Assembly (NCBI RefSeq): GCF_024756275.1
Contig: NZ_JANUGQ010000001.1
Location: 678,835-742,834, forward strand
DNA length: 64,000 bases
Direction of reading: 5' to 3'
Origin: Streptomyces pyxinae
Lineage (GTDB): Bacteria > Actinomycetota > Actinomycetes > Streptomycetales > Streptomycetaceae
Within the stretch, counting starts at the first letter, position 1. Each line of letters opens with the position of its first letter. The position numbers and the translations under genes were made by a program. The notes beneath the pieces were generated by a model. The model was not told the DNA's origin and made no database searches. It was given only the letters and a program-made list of their open reading frames with translations. This document shows, in pieces, positions 41,955 through 51,256 of this stretch.

Positions 41955-44702
41955 ATGCGCGACAAGTCCTCCCGGCCCGGCTGGGATCCACGCGATCCGA
42001 CGCCGGACGGGGCGCCCTCCGGCTCCGCCCCGCGCCGCACCCGCCGCCAGGAGCGCCGTGCGGAGCGGAAGGCGAGGCGGCGGCAGCGGCGGACCGGCTG
42101 GCGGCGGCTGCTGCCGACCTGGCGGATGGTGCTCGGGGCCCTGTTCCTGGGAGTGCTGCTGGTGGCCGGGGGGTTCGTCGCCGGCTACCACCTGGTCGGG
42201 ATCCCGCCCGCCAACGCCGCCGCCACCGCCCAGTCCAATGTGTACCTCTACCGCGACGGCACCCCCATCGCCCAGTCCGGGGCGGTCAACCGGGAGAACG
42301 TGCCGCTGGCCGAGATCCCGGCGGCCGTCCGGCACGCGGTGCTCGCCGCCGAGGACCGGGACTTCTACACCACGCCGGCCGTCGACCCGGGAGCGATGGC
42401 GCGCGCCGCCTGGAACACCGTCACCGGGAAGGGCACCCAGGGCGGTTCCACCATCACCCAGCAGTACGTCAAGAACTACTACCTGGGCCAGGAGCGGACC
42501 CTCACCCGCAAGGTGAAGGAGTTCTTCATCGCCCTGAAGCTCGGCCGGGAGAAGTCCAAGGACGAGATCTTCGAGGGGTACCTGAACACCAGTTACTACG
42601 GGCGCAACGCGTACGGCATCCAGGCCGCCGCCCGCGCCTACTACGGCACCGACGTCCAGCGGCTGGGCGAACAGACCACCGGACGGGACACGGGCGGCCG
42701 GGCCACCGGACGGGACACGGCCGGGCAGGCCGCCGGGCGGGAGGTGGACGGGCAGGCCGCCGGGCGGGGCGCGTATCTCGCCTCGCTGCTCAACGCCCCC
42801 AGCGCGTACGACATCGTGGCGCATCCGCAGAACCGCCCCCGGGCGCTGGCCCGCTGGAACTACGTGCTGGACGCCATGGTCAAGGAGCAGTGGCTGGAGC
42901 CGGCCGAACGCGCCGCCACCCGCTTCCCGGCGCCCGGCAAGGCGGTGCCCGCGGACAGTCTCTCCGGTCAGCGCGGCTATCTGCTGGGCGCCGTCGAGGA
43001 CTACCTCACCGGCGAGGGCCTCGTGGACGAGCGGACCCTGGCGGCCGGCGGCTACCGGATCACGACCACCCTGGACCGCGTGAAGCAGGAGTCGCTGGTC
43101 AGGGCGGTGACCCAGCAGGTGACCGACCGGCTCGACGCCACGAGCGCGGCGGACCGGAACGTCCGGGTCGGCGCCGCCTCGGTGGAGCCGGCGACCGGGC
43201 GGGTGGTGGCGCTGTACGGCGGGGTCGACTACACCCGGCAGTACGTCAACAACGCGACCCGCCGCGACTACCAGGTCGGCTCCACCTTCAAGCCGTTCGT
43301 CTTCGCCGCCGCCGTGGACTCCGGGGCCGCCACCCGGGGCGGCGAGCCGATCACCCCCAACACGGTGTACGACGGGACCAACAAGCGCCCGGTGCAGGGC
43401 TGGAGCGGCACCCCGTACGCCCCGGCCAACGAGGACGGCCGGAGCTACGGACCGATCACCGTACGGGAGGCCACCGACAAGTCGGTGAATGCGGTCTACG
43501 CCCAGCTCGCCGTGGACGTCGGACCGGCGCGGGCCCGGTCCACCGCCGTGGCGCTCGGTCTCCCCGCCACCACCCCGGATCTCACCGCGACCCCCTCGGT
43601 GGCGCTGGGCACGGCGACGGCGAGCGTGCTGGACATGGCGGAGGCGTACGCGACCCTCGCCAACCACGGGCGACACGGCCGGTACACGCTGGTGGAGAAG
43701 GTCGAGAAGGACGGCTCGGTACGGGCGCTGACCGGCCGGGCGGAGCGGCAGGCGGTCAGCAGGCAGGCGGCCGACACCACCACCTCCATGCTCCAGAGCG
43801 TGGTCCAGGCCGGCACCGGCACCGCGGCGCGGTCGGCCGGGCGGCCCGCCGCGGGCAAGACCGGTACGGCCGAGGAGGACCGGGCCGCCTGGTTCGCCGG
43901 CTACACGCCCGACCTGGCCACGGTGGTGGCGGTGCTGGGGCAGGACCCGAAGACGGGTGCCCAGCGGCCGCTGTACGGGGCGCTGGGCGCCGCCCGGATC
44001 AACGGCGGCGGCGAACCCGCGCGGATCTGGGGCCAGTACACCCGGGACGCGCTGGCGGGGAGCCCGGTACGCCACTTCGACCTGGTCCTGGCCGAGGGCG
44101 CCGGCCCGGCGGAGGAGCCGCACCCCCGGTCCTCCCCCGGCGCCACCGACTCGCCCGTCCCGGACGGTGACCGGCAGCCGGGCGACGGGCAGCGGAGCCG
44201 TACCCCCGGCCCCGGGCGCCCGGAGGACGGCGGCGGCGCCCCCACGGCGCCGGGCGACGGTCAGGTGCCGGGCCCGGACACCGGCCGGGAGCAGCCCGCG
44301 CCCGACCCGGACGGCGGCACCGGCACCACCACCGGTGTCCCGGGCGACATCGGCGGGGGCGGGCACCAGGATCCGGATGCGGGCGACACGGGCGCCGGGG
44401 ACACCGGGCCGGGCATGGGCCCGGGCGCCGGTCCCGGCGGGACGGCCACCGGTGGCCCGGCCGGGACGTACCGGCCTCCCGGGACGCACGGCGGTACGGG
44501 TTCCGGGGCGGCACTGCCCGCCGGGACCCGACCGGCCGTCGCACGACCGGCCGGGAGCGCGGCCGGCCCCGGGGAGACCGCTCCGGCCGGTGGCACCGGG
44601 CCGGCCGACGGTGGCCCCCCGGCCCGGGACAGCGCTCCGGCCGAGGCCGTCGATGCGATCGGGGACATCCTCCGGGCCGGGGCAGCCGCCCTCGGGAGAT
44701 GA
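41955..44702 (+). CDS. Class A penicillin-binding protein (transglycosylase/transpeptidase)
   Basis: Bifunctional peptidoglycan synthase of 915 residues, ATG 41955 after GGCGGAG. A basic N-terminus and membrane anchor (MVLGALFLGVLLVAGGFVAGYHL) precede a GT51 domain with Glu133 in AAEDRDFY, GGSTITQQYVKNYYL and RKVKEFFIALKLGREKSKDEI. The transpeptidase has SxxK as GSTFKPF (Ser443), SVN, and KTGTA at about 635. The long Gly/Pro/Thr-rich tail (about 725-895) is disordered. Between the YYGTDV and GAYLASLLNAPS landmarks an insertion of about 33 residues built of TGRD/AGRE-like repeats interrupts the GT domain. It transcribes away from the exporter operon. Confidence 0.93.
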   Translation: MRDKSSRPGWDPRDPTPDGAPSGSAPRRTRRQERRAERKARRRQRRTGWRRLLPTWRMVLGALFLGVLLVAGGFVAGYHLVGIPPANAAATAQSNVYLYRDGTPIAQSGAVNRENVPLAEIPAAVRHAVLAAEDRDFYTTPAVDPGAMARAAWNTVTGKGTQGGSTITQQYVKNYYLGQERTLTRKVKEFFIALKLGREKSKDEIFEGYLNTSYYGRNAYGIQAAARAYYGTDVQRLGEQTTGRDTGGRATGRDTAGQAAGREVDGQAAGRGAYLASLLNAPSAYDIVAHPQNRPRALARWNYVLDAMVKEQWLEPAERAATRFPAPGKAVPADSLSGQRGYLLGAVEDYLTGEGLVDERTLAAGGYRITTTLDRVKQESLVRAVTQQVTDRLDATSAADRNVRVGAASVEPATGRVVALYGGVDYTRQYVNNATRRDYQVGSTFKPFVFAAAVDSGAATRGGEPITPNTVYDGTNKRPVQGWSGTPYAPANEDGRSYGPITVREATDKSVNAVYAQLAVDVGPARARSTAVALGLPATTPDLTATPSVALGTATASVLDMAEAYATLANHGRHGRYTLVEKVEKDGSVRALTGRAERQAVSRQAADTTTSMLQSVVQAGTGTAARSAGRPAAGKTGTAEEDRAAWFAGYTPDLATVVAVLGQDPKTGAQRPLYGALGAARINGGGEPARIWGQYTRDALAGSPVRHFDLVLAEGAGPAEEPHPRSSPGATDSPVPDGDRQPGDGQRSRTPGPGRPEDGGGAPTAPGDGQVPGPDTGREQPAPDPDGGTGTTTGVPGDIGGGGHQDPDAGDTGAGDTGPGMGPGAGPGGTATGGPAGTYRPPGTHGGTGSGAALPAGTRPAVARPAGSAAGPGETAPAGGTGPADGGPPARDSAPAEAVDAIGDILRAGAAALGR

Positions 44703-44822
44703 CACCGGGCGGTCCCGGGGCCCGGGCGGGGGCGGCCGGGTCGGTGCCCCGCCGCGGCACCGGGGGCCGGAGCGGGCGCCGCGGTGGTGTGCGGGGACGG
44801 GTGGTGTGCGGGGACGGCCGGA

Positions 44823-45143
44823 TCAGTGCCCCGAGGTGGCCTTGAGGCCCACCACCGCGACCAGCAGCAGACAGACGAAGAAGATCCGGGCGGCCGTCGC
44901 GGGCTCCCCCAGGGCGACCATGCCGACCACCGCCGCCCCGGCCGCGCCGATGCCGACCCAGACGCCGTAGGCCGTACCGATCGGCAGCGTACGGGCGGCG
45001 TACGACAGCAGCAGCATGCTCGCCACGATCCCGGCGCCCGTGCCCACGCTCGGCCAGAGCCGGGTGAACCCGTCGGTGAACTTCATCCCCACCGACCAGG
45101 CCACCTCCAGCAGACCGGCGGCTATCAGCAGAACCCACGCCAT
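44823..45143 (-). CDS. Small multidrug resistance family exporter (SugE/Gdx-like)
   Basis: Four-helix antiporter of 106 residues, ATG 45143 after GGAGGTG. The conserved proton-coupling Glu is in AGLLEVAWSVGMKFTDGFTRLWPS. This WSVGMK...GFTRLWPS segment is characteristic of the SugE subgroup, several members of which export guanidinium (Gdx). The third helix region GTAYGVWVGIGAAGAAVVGM also fits. Both ends of the dual-topology dimer are encoded by one gene, as usual for Gdx. I found no convincing guanidine riboswitch in the 239 bp upstream. Confidence 0.88.
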   Translation of the reverse strand: MAWVLLIAAGLLEVAWSVGMKFTDGFTRLWPSVGTGAGIVASMLLLSYAARTLPIGTAYGVWVGIGAAGAAVVGMVALGEPATAARIFFVCLLLVAVVGLKATSGH

Positions 45144-45382
45144 GACGGCACCTCCAGAACACGGGACACGGAGACATACGGTGTGCGTCGTCTTTGCGTG
45201 ACCCGGTACGGCGCGTCTCGTCGGGGTCCGGCCAGGGTACCCGCCCCCGGTGACACCGGGACGGCGGCGGCCCGCCCCCGGCGGCGGCCCGGGAGCCGAA
45301 ACGCCGGAAGCGGGGAAGGGGCCCGGGGGCATCCGGGGCGGCGGCCCCGACGGGCCAGAGGGAGTCAGAGGGGGCAGAGGTA

Positions 45383-45721
45383 TCAGAGGTAGAGGCCGGT
45401 GGAGTCCTCCGAGCCCTCGAACCGGTCGGCCGCCACCGCGTGCAGATCGCGCTCGCGCATCAGGACGTAGGCGACGCCCCGCACCTCGACCTCGGCGAGG
45501 TCCTCGGGGTCGTACAGCACCCGGTCACCGGGCTCCACGGTCCGTACGTTCTGCCCGACCGCGACCACCTCGGCCCAGGCCAGCCGGCGGCCGACGGCGG
45601 CGGTCGCCGGGATCAGGATGCCGCCGCCCGAGCGGCGTTCCCCCTCGGGGATGTCGTTGCGGACCAGAACCCGGTCGTGCAGCATCCGGATGGGCAGCTT
45701 GTCGTGGGTGTTCTCGCTCAC
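45383..45721 (-). CDS. GroES-family co-chaperone-like protein
   Basis: Protein of 112 residues with the GroES fold. Landmarks are LPIRMLHDRVLVRNDIPEGERRSGGGILIPATAAVGRRLAWAEVVAVGQNVRTVEPGDRVLYDPEDLAEVEVRGVAYVLMRERDL. It is longer than a standard GroES and there is no groEL beside it, so it is the second, non-canonical GroES-like gene seen in actinomycetes rather than the main one. It probably assists a chaperonin or has a specialised role. It is monocistronic. Confidence 0.85.
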   Translation of the reverse strand: MSENTHDKLPIRMLHDRVLVRNDIPEGERRSGGGILIPATAAVGRRLAWAEVVAVGQNVRTVEPGDRVLYDPEDLAEVEVRGVAYVLMRERDLHAVAADRFEGSEDSTGLYL

Positions 45722-45883
45722 GCCGGAAATTTACCCGCCCCCGCGCCGCTCCGGGGAAGCCGGGGCGGGGCCGGGCGCCCGGCGCACCGGCGCCGGGGCC
45801 GGGCCGGGGCCGGGGCCGGGGCGGGGCCGGTCGTCGCACCCGGCGCTCGCACCCGGCGCTCGCACCCGGCCGGCGCGAGCGGC

Positions 45884-46249
45884 TCAGCGCTTGCGCTTGC
45901 GGCCGGCGGTCCTGATCGCGGCCGCCTTGGACTTCTCGGTCTTGCGGCCGGTGGTGACGAGCAGGCCGACCACGCCGACCGCCAGCAGGGCCACCGGCAG
46001 CACCCGGTCCAGCCGGGGGGCGCCGTCCTCGTCGGTGAAGCGCGACTTCGCACTGGTCACCGCGCGGTTCACGGCGACGAAGGCGCGGCCGGCGGTGTGG
46101 TCCACGGTCGAGGCGACCTTGGCCTTGGCGTCTCCGATGATCGTGCTGGGGTGGAGCCGTACGCCGATCTCGTCGAGCGTGACGGCGAGCTGCTCGCGCC
46201 GGCGGACGATGTCCGCCTCGATCTGCGCAGGGGTCCTGGCGTCCGACAC
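45884..46249 (-). CDS. DUF3618 membrane-associated protein
   Basis: Protein of 121 residues starting at GTG 46249, chosen because ACGGAGG precedes it; ATG 46279 would add ten residues but lacks an RBS. The N-terminal DUF3618 segment TPAQIEADIVRRREQLAVTLDEIGVRLHPSTIIGDAKAKVASTVDHT is diagnostic. A single membrane helix (VLPVALLAVGVVGLLVTTG) and a very basic tail (RKTEKSKAAAIRTAGRKRKR) follow. The role is unknown. It is divergent from bcp. Confidence 0.88.
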   Translation of the reverse strand: MSDARTPAQIEADIVRRREQLAVTLDEIGVRLHPSTIIGDAKAKVASTVDHTAGRAFVAVNRAVTSAKSRFTDEDGAPRLDRVLPVALLAVGVVGLLVTTGRKTEKSKAAAIRTAGRKRKR

Positions 46250-46486
46250 CGCGCTGCCTCCGTGATCTGGTCCGGTCATGTCTGCGCACAGTCTGTCAGC
46301 TCGATGGCCCGGGGACTGTCCGAGACCCCCATTAGGCTCGGGGGAACCCGGAGAATGCCCGCCCCGGCGGCTCCGGGAAGCATCCGGCCCGGCGGATCCG
46401 GGGAGCACCCGCCCGGCCCGGCGCCGGGAGCCCCACGGAACGTCCGCCGTGCCGTCCCCCGGCACGTCCCAGAATTCGGAGAGCCC

Positions 46487-46954
46487 ATGAGCGAGCGACT
46501 GCAGCCCGGCGACACCGCCCCCGCCTTCACCCTGCCCGACGCGGACGGCAAGGACGTCTCGCTCGCGGATCACCGGGGCCGCAAGGTCATCGTCTACTTC
46601 TACCCGGCCGCACTGACACCCGGCTGCACCAAGCAGGCGTGCGACTTCACCGACAACCTGGAGCTGCTGGCGGGCGCCGGGTACGAGGTGATCGGGGTGT
46701 CGCCGGACAAGCCGGAGAAGCTGGCGAAGTTCCGGGAGCAGGAGAACCTGAGGGTGACGCTGGTCGGCGACCCGTCCAAGGCGGTGCTGGAGGCGTACGG
46801 CGCCTTCGGCGAGAAGAAGCTGTACGGGAAGACGGTGACCGGCGTCATCCGCTCCACCGTCGTCGTGGACGAGGAGGGCAAGGTCGAGCGGGCGCTCTAC
46901 AACGTCAAGGCCACCGGCCATGTCGCCAAGATCATCAAGGACCTGGGCATCTGA
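46487..46954 (+). CDS. bcp: Thioredoxin-dependent peroxiredoxin (Bcp/PrxQ)
   Basis: Peroxidase of 155 residues that reduces hydroperoxides. The peroxidatic Cys lies in AALTPGCTKQACDFTDN and a resolving Cys follows five residues later, the two-Cys PrxQ arrangement. Flanking motifs KVIVYFYPA, GYEVIGVSPDKPEKLAKF and STVVVDEEGKVERALYNVKATGHV are typical. ATG 46487 follows a CGGAGAG site. It is separated by about 290 bp from the MFS gene and seems monocistronic. Confidence 0.95.
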   Translation: MSERLQPGDTAPAFTLPDADGKDVSLADHRGRKVIVYFYPAALTPGCTKQACDFTDNLELLAGAGYEVIGVSPDKPEKLAKFREQENLRVTLVGDPSKAVLEAYGAFGEKKLYGKTVTGVIRSTVVVDEEGKVERALYNVKATGHVAKIIKDLGI

Positions 46955-47240
46955 ACCCGGGCCCCGCGTCCGGCCGCTCGGCTGTCCGGCCTTCCGGTCG
47001 GACGGCTGTCCGGGCATCCGGGCATCCGGGCGTCCGGCTGCCCGTCCGTCCGGCTGCCCGGTTCCGTCTGTTCGGCCGTCTTGGTGCGTGTGACACGTGT
47101 GCCCCATGTGACACAGGACACGAATGTGACCGAGGTCCCACTTGCCGGGGCCCCGGTTTGTCGCCACGGCGACTGAGCAGAAGCGCCCCTTGGAATCCGG
47201 GCGGACAGGCCCAGGACCCCAGGGAAAGGAAACGCGTCTC

Positions 47241-48737
47241 ATGGCGGCCACCGGGCAGGAGCAGCAGCAGACCGCCGATCCGGCGGCGGTCAGACGGCAC
47301 CCCGGACTCTTCCGGGCGATCCACCGGCGCAAGAACCCGAAGCTGCGGCGGACGGACATCACCGTCACGGACGAGGCGGCGGTCAAGCGGGCCGTGAAGG
47401 CGGCGGCACTCGGCAATGCCATGGAGTGGTTCGACTTCGGGATCTACAGCTACCTCGCCGTCACCATCGGCCATGTCTTCTTCCCCTCCGGGAACGACAC
47501 GGCGCAGCTGCTCTCCTCCTTCGCGACCTTCGCCGTGGCCTTCCTGGTCCGCCCGCTGGGCGGTGTGGTGTTCGGCCCGATGGGTGACAAGGTGGGCCGC
47601 AAGAAGGTGCTCGCGCTCACCATGATCCTCATGGCGGTCGGCACCTTCGCGATCGGGCTGATCCCCTCGTACGCCTCCATCGGCTACTGGGCGCCGGCGC
47701 TGCTGATCTTCTTCCGGCTGGTGCAGGGCTTCTCGACCGGCGGTGAGTACGGCGGCGCCTCGACGTTCATCGCGGAGTACGCCCCCGACAAGCGGCGCGG
47801 ATTCTTCGCGAGCTTCCTGGAGTTCGGCACCCTGGGCGGCTATGTGGGCGCCGCCGGTCTGGTGACCGTGCTCACCGCCTGGCTGGGTGACGACACCATG
47901 GAGTCCTGGGGCTGGCGGCTGCCGTTCCTGGTGGCCGGGCCGCTGGGTCTGGTCGGCCTCTATCTGCGGATGCGGCTGGACGAGACGCCCGCCTTCCAGA
48001 AGCTGGAGTCCGAGGGCGCGGCCGAGGCGGCCGACTCGGTGGAGACCACGGCCAAGGGCGATCTGACGAGGATCTTCCGCGACTACTGGCGGACCCTGGT
48101 GCTGTGCATCGCCCTGGTGGGCGCGTACAACGTCAATGTCTATCTGGTGCTGACCTACCTCCCGACCTATCTCTCCGACGAGCTGGGCTACAGCGCCACC
48201 CATGGGCTGCTGGTGTTGCTCGTGGTGATGGTCGTCCTGATGGCGATCATCAATCAGGTCGGCAGGCTCAACGACCGGTTCGGCCGGAAGCCGCTGCTGA
48301 TGGCGGGCATGCTCGGCTTCCTCTTCCTGTCGGTGCCGGCCTTCCTGCTGATCGGGATCGACGGCTTCGTGCCCATCACCTGCGGCGCGCTGCTGCTCGG
48401 GCTGTCGCTGGTCTGCCTGCTGGCCACCATGTCGGCGGCGCTGCCCGCGCTCTTCCCGACCCAGGTGCGGTACGGCTCCCTCTCGGTCGGCTACAACATC
48501 TCGACCTCGCTCTTCGGCGGTACGGCTCCGCTGGTGGTCACCGCGCTGATCAGCGTGACCGGCACCCGGCTGATGCCCGCCTACTACTCGATGGGGGCGG
48601 CGCTGATCGGGGTCGTCACGGTGCTCTGCATGAAGGAGACGGCCCGGCAGCCGCTGGCGGGCTCGCCGCCGTCGGTCGGCACCCCGGAGGAGGCGGCCGA
48701 GCTGGTGCAGGCGCAGACCGCCGAGCCGAAGTTCTGA
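47241..48737 (+). CDS. MFS transporter, ProP/metabolite:proton symporter type
   Basis: Membrane transporter of 498 residues with 12 helices. The signature GNAMEWFDFGIYSYLAVTIGHVFFP and RPLGGVVFGPMGDKVGRKKVL are the hallmarks of the ProP/KgtP branch, with STGGEYGGASTFIAEYAPDKRRGF following. The charged N-terminus of about 60 residues (KLRRTDITVTDEAAVKRAVKAAALG) is typical of Streptomyces members. It probably imports an osmolyte or carboxylate; the substrate cannot be read off. ATG 47241 follows AGGGAAAGG. Confidence 0.9.
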   Translation: MAATGQEQQQTADPAAVRRHPGLFRAIHRRKNPKLRRTDITVTDEAAVKRAVKAAALGNAMEWFDFGIYSYLAVTIGHVFFPSGNDTAQLLSSFATFAVAFLVRPLGGVVFGPMGDKVGRKKVLALTMILMAVGTFAIGLIPSYASIGYWAPALLIFFRLVQGFSTGGEYGGASTFIAEYAPDKRRGFFASFLEFGTLGGYVGAAGLVTVLTAWLGDDTMESWGWRLPFLVAGPLGLVGLYLRMRLDETPAFQKLESEGAAEAADSVETTAKGDLTRIFRDYWRTLVLCIALVGAYNVNVYLVLTYLPTYLSDELGYSATHGLLVLLVVMVVLMAIINQVGRLNDRFGRKPLLMAGMLGFLFLSVPAFLLIGIDGFVPITCGALLLGLSLVCLLATMSAALPALFPTQVRYGSLSVGYNISTSLFGGTAPLVVTALISVTGTRLMPAYYSMGAALIGVVTVLCMKETARQPLAGSPPSVGTPEEAAELVQAQTAEPKF

Positions 48738-48842
48738 GCGAGGTCGTCCCGGGCGGGAAAGCGCTGCGCGGGAAAGTGCGCTGAGCGGGAAACGGCAGGG
48801 GCGGTCCGGCGGCTCGGGGCGCCCACTACGATGGGGACGCGC

Positions 48843-48929
48843 GCGGCCGTGGTGGAACTGGCAGTCACGCTGGGTTTAGGTCCCAGTGGGGTAACACCCG
48901 TGAGGGTTCGAGTCCCTCCGGCCGCACCA
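48843..48929 (+). tRNA. tRNA-Leu(TAG)
   Basis: An 87-nt class II tRNA including the encoded CCA. Acceptor GCGGCCG pairs with CGGCCGC, the anticodon stem CTGGG/CCCAG frames the loop TTTAGGT (anticodon TAG), and a long variable arm (TGGGGTAACACCCG) is present, as in tRNA-Leu. Confidence 0.95.
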
Positions 48930-48936
48930 CGCGATA

Positions 48937-48977
48937 CGAGGAGGGCCGCCCCCGGTGACCGGGGGCGGCCCTCCTCG
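48937..48977 (+). terminator. Terminator after tRNA-Leu
   Basis: CGAGGAGGGCCGCCCCCGG and its exact complement form a 19-bp stem with a three-base TGA loop, eight bases after the tRNA. Confidence 0.92.
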
Positions 48978-49023
48978 CGTACGTCCACCGGCGTGTGGCG
49001 CCGGTCCGTCGGTCGGCGGGTGA

Positions 49024-49629
49024 TCAGCCGGCCAGCACCTCGCGGAGGACCGGGACCAGGGCGCGGAACGCCTGGCCCCGGTGGCTGATGGCGTTCTTCT
49101 CGGCCGCGCTCAGCTCGGCGCAGGTCCGGGTCTCGCCCTCGGGCTGGAGGATCGGGTCGTAGCCGAAGCCGCCGGTGCCGGCCGGGGCGGTGCGCAGGGT
49201 GCCGCGCAGCCGGCCCTCCACCACCCGCTCGGTGCCGTCCGGCAGCGCGAGGGCGGCCGCGCAGGCGAAGTGCGCGGCGCGGTGCTCGGGGGCGATGTCG
49301 CCCAGCTGGGCGAGCAGCAGCTCCAGGTTGGCCGGGTCGTCGCCATGGGTGCCGGACCAGCGGGCCGAGAAGATGCCGGGTGCCCCGCCGAGCACGTCGA
49401 CGCAGAGCCCGGAGTCGTCGGCGACGGCGGGCAGCCCGGTGGCTTGGGCCAGGGCGTGCGCCTTGAGCAGGGCGTTCTCCGCGAAGGTGACCCCGGTCTC
49501 CTTGACGTCCGGGATCTCGGGATAGGCGTCCGCGCCGACGAGTTCATGGTCGAGCCCGGCGTCGGCCAGGATGGCGCGCAGTTCGGTGATCTTTCCGGCG
49601 TTGCGGGTGGCGAGAATCAGGCGGGTCAT
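49024..49629 (-). CDS. rdgB: RdgB/HAM1 non-canonical purine NTP pyrophosphatase
   Basis: House-cleaning enzyme of 201 residues that hydrolyses dITP and XTP. The start MTRLILATRNAGKITELRAIL contains the substrate-binding (T/S)xNxxK motif. VADDSGLCVDVLGGAPGIFSARW carries the catalytic Asp, and FGYDPILQP and ISHRGQAFRAL close the active site. It is preceded by a 27-bp tandem repeat array. It lies near rph, as in other actinomycetes. Confidence 0.95.
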   Translation of the reverse strand: MTRLILATRNAGKITELRAILADAGLDHELVGADAYPEIPDVKETGVTFAENALLKAHALAQATGLPAVADDSGLCVDVLGGAPGIFSARWSGTHGDDPANLELLLAQLGDIAPEHRAAHFACAAALALPDGTERVVEGRLRGTLRTAPAGTGGFGYDPILQPEGETRTCAELSAAEKNAISHRGQAFRALVPVLREVLAG

Positions 49630-49660
49630 GATCCCCAGTATCCCGGGCACGCGCGACCGC

Positions 49661-49770
49661 GCCCCGCCCGGGTGCGGACACGCACGGGCCCCGCCCGGGT
49701 GCGGACACGCGCGGGCCCCGCCCGGGTGCGGACACGCGCGGGCCCCGCCCGGGTGCGGACACGCGTGGGC
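49661..49770. repeat. 27-bp tandem repeat, four copies, upstream of rdgB
   Basis: The unit GCCCCGCCCGGGTGCGGACA followed by CGCGCGG repeats four times with one or two changes per copy (49661 to about 49770). It begins 31 bp upstream of the rdgB start, so it occupies the promoter region. Confidence 0.95.
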
Positions 49771-49815
49771 CCCCGGAGCACGGTGGCCCCGCCTGACCCG
49801 GACGGGCCGGGGGCG

Positions 49816-50208
49816 CTACGGGGCGCAGACCTTGGTGATCTCGGCGGCGGCGCCGGTGACCCCGGAGATGTCGGGGGTCGTGTCCCCCTGGTCGGCGGCG
49901 GTGCGGACGTTGGTGACGGCCGTCCGGAGGTCCTCCACCGCCTTGGCGAGATCGGCGTCCCCGGTGCTGTTCTTGAGGGTGTTCAGCTCCTGGTCGATGT
50001 CATCGAGCGACTGAGCCAGTCGGGTCGGGTCGTCGGTGGCGGTGGAGACGGCCGTGGAGAGCCGGTCGACGCTGGTGGCGATGGCGTCGGCGGTCTTGAC
50101 GCAGTCCATCGCCCGGTCGAGCGTCGCGCAGCCGGCGGTCCCGCCCAGGGCGAGCACGGCGGTGACGGCGACGAGGGTGGCGGCGGTACGGCGGGCACGG
50201 CGGCGCAT
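49816..50208 (-). CDS. Secreted helical lipoprotein
   Basis: Protein of 130 residues with a lipoprotein signal (LVAVTAVLALGGTAGC; lipobox with Cys27). The mature part is helical with a coiled-coil pattern (LDRAMDCVKTADAIATSVDRLSTAVSTATDDPTRLAQSLDDIDQELNTLKNS) and a second Cys near the end (TKVCAP). No enzymatic motif is seen. It sits between rdgB and rph. Confidence 0.85.
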   Translation of the reverse strand: MRRRARRTAATLVAVTAVLALGGTAGCATLDRAMDCVKTADAIATSVDRLSTAVSTATDDPTRLAQSLDDIDQELNTLKNSTGDADLAKAVEDLRTAVTNVRTAADQGDTTPDISGVTGAAAEITKVCAP

Positions 50209-50432
50209 GACGGGGTCCTCCCGGTCCGGACGGGCGGACGCCCCGTGGGCACGCGCGTCCGTACCGGTGCAGACGCCCCCGGGCCCCGGGTGGTTGCCGC
50301 GCCGGAGGGCCGTACCCGGCGCCGGGCCGGGACGGCCCTACCGGCCGCGGGGCCTCCGGGCGGCCCGTCCGGCGCCTCGCCCCCGACCGCCCCCGGCCGG
50401 GTGTTCCGGCCACCCCCGCCCGGGTGCCTCCG

Positions 50433-51164
50433 CTACAGCGTCCCTTCCAGGGCCTCCCGCTGGAGGGCGGCCAGGTCGGCGCAGCCGCCGGTGGCGAGGT
50501 CGAGCAGGGCGTTGAGCTCCTTGCGGTCGAAGGGCTCGGCCTCGGCGGTGCCCTGGACCTCCACGAAGCGGCCGTCACCGGTGCAGACGACGTTCATGTC
50601 GGTCTCGGCGCGCACGTCCTCCTCGTAGCAGAGGTCGAGCAGCGGGGTGCCGTCCACGATGCCGACCGAGACGGCGGAGACGGTGCCGGTGAGCGGCTTG
50701 CGGCCGGCCTTGACCAGCTTGTTGCGCTGGGCCCAGGCGACCGCGTCGGCCAGCGCGACATAGGCGCCGGTGATGGCGGCGGTACGGGTGCCGCCGTCGG
50801 CCTGGAGGACGTCGCAGTCGAGCACGACGGTGTTCTCACCGAGGGCCTTGAAGTCGATGACCGCGCGGAGCGAGCGGCCGATGAGGCGGGAGATCTCGTG
50901 CGTACGGCCGCCGATCTTGCCGCGCACGGACTCGCGGTCGCCGCGGGTGTTGGTGGAGCGGGGCAGCATCGAGTACTCGCCGGTGACCCAGCCCTCGCCG
51001 CTGCCCTTGCGCCAGCGCGGCACGCCCTCGGTGACGGAGGCGGTGCAGAAGACCTTGGTGTCGCCGAAGGAGATGAGGACGGAGCCCTCGGCGTGCTTGC
51101 TCCATCCGCGTTCGATGGTGACCGGGCGGAGCTGTTCGGGGGTGCGGCCGTCGATTCGAGACAT
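50433..51164 (-). CDS. rph: Ribonuclease PH
   Basis: Phosphorolytic 3'-5' exoribonuclease of 243 residues that trims tRNA 3' ends. Landmarks are [82 protein letters not shown] and the C-terminal [18 protein letters not shown]. Both phosphate-binding Arg residues in [14 protein letters not shown] are present. The gene is about 90 bp downstream of nagF on the same strand. Confidence 0.97.
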   Translation of the reverse strand: MSRIDGRTPEQLRPVTIERGWSKHAEGSVLISFGDTKVFCTASVTEGVPRWRKGSGEGWVTGEYSMLPRSTNTRGDRESVRGKIGGRTHEISRLIGRSLRAVIDFKALGENTVVLDCDVLQADGGTRTAAITGAYVALADAVAWAQRNKLVKAGRKPLTGTVSAVSVGIVDGTPLLDLCYEEDVRAETDMNVVCTGDGRFVEVQGTAEAEPFDRKELNALLDLATGGCADLAALQREALEGTL

Positions 51165-51256
51165 GGGAGGAGCCTAATGGGCGTACGCGGAGCCCCGGGC
51201 CGGCCGGCGGTCGGCCCGGGGCTCCCCGGGGGTGGCTCACCTCAGCTGACGCGAGC

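Noticed and set aside
45144..45382. Guanidine riboswitch upstream of the SugE/Gdx-like gene
   Set aside because: I could not fit the sequence to any guanidine riboswitch class with confidence.
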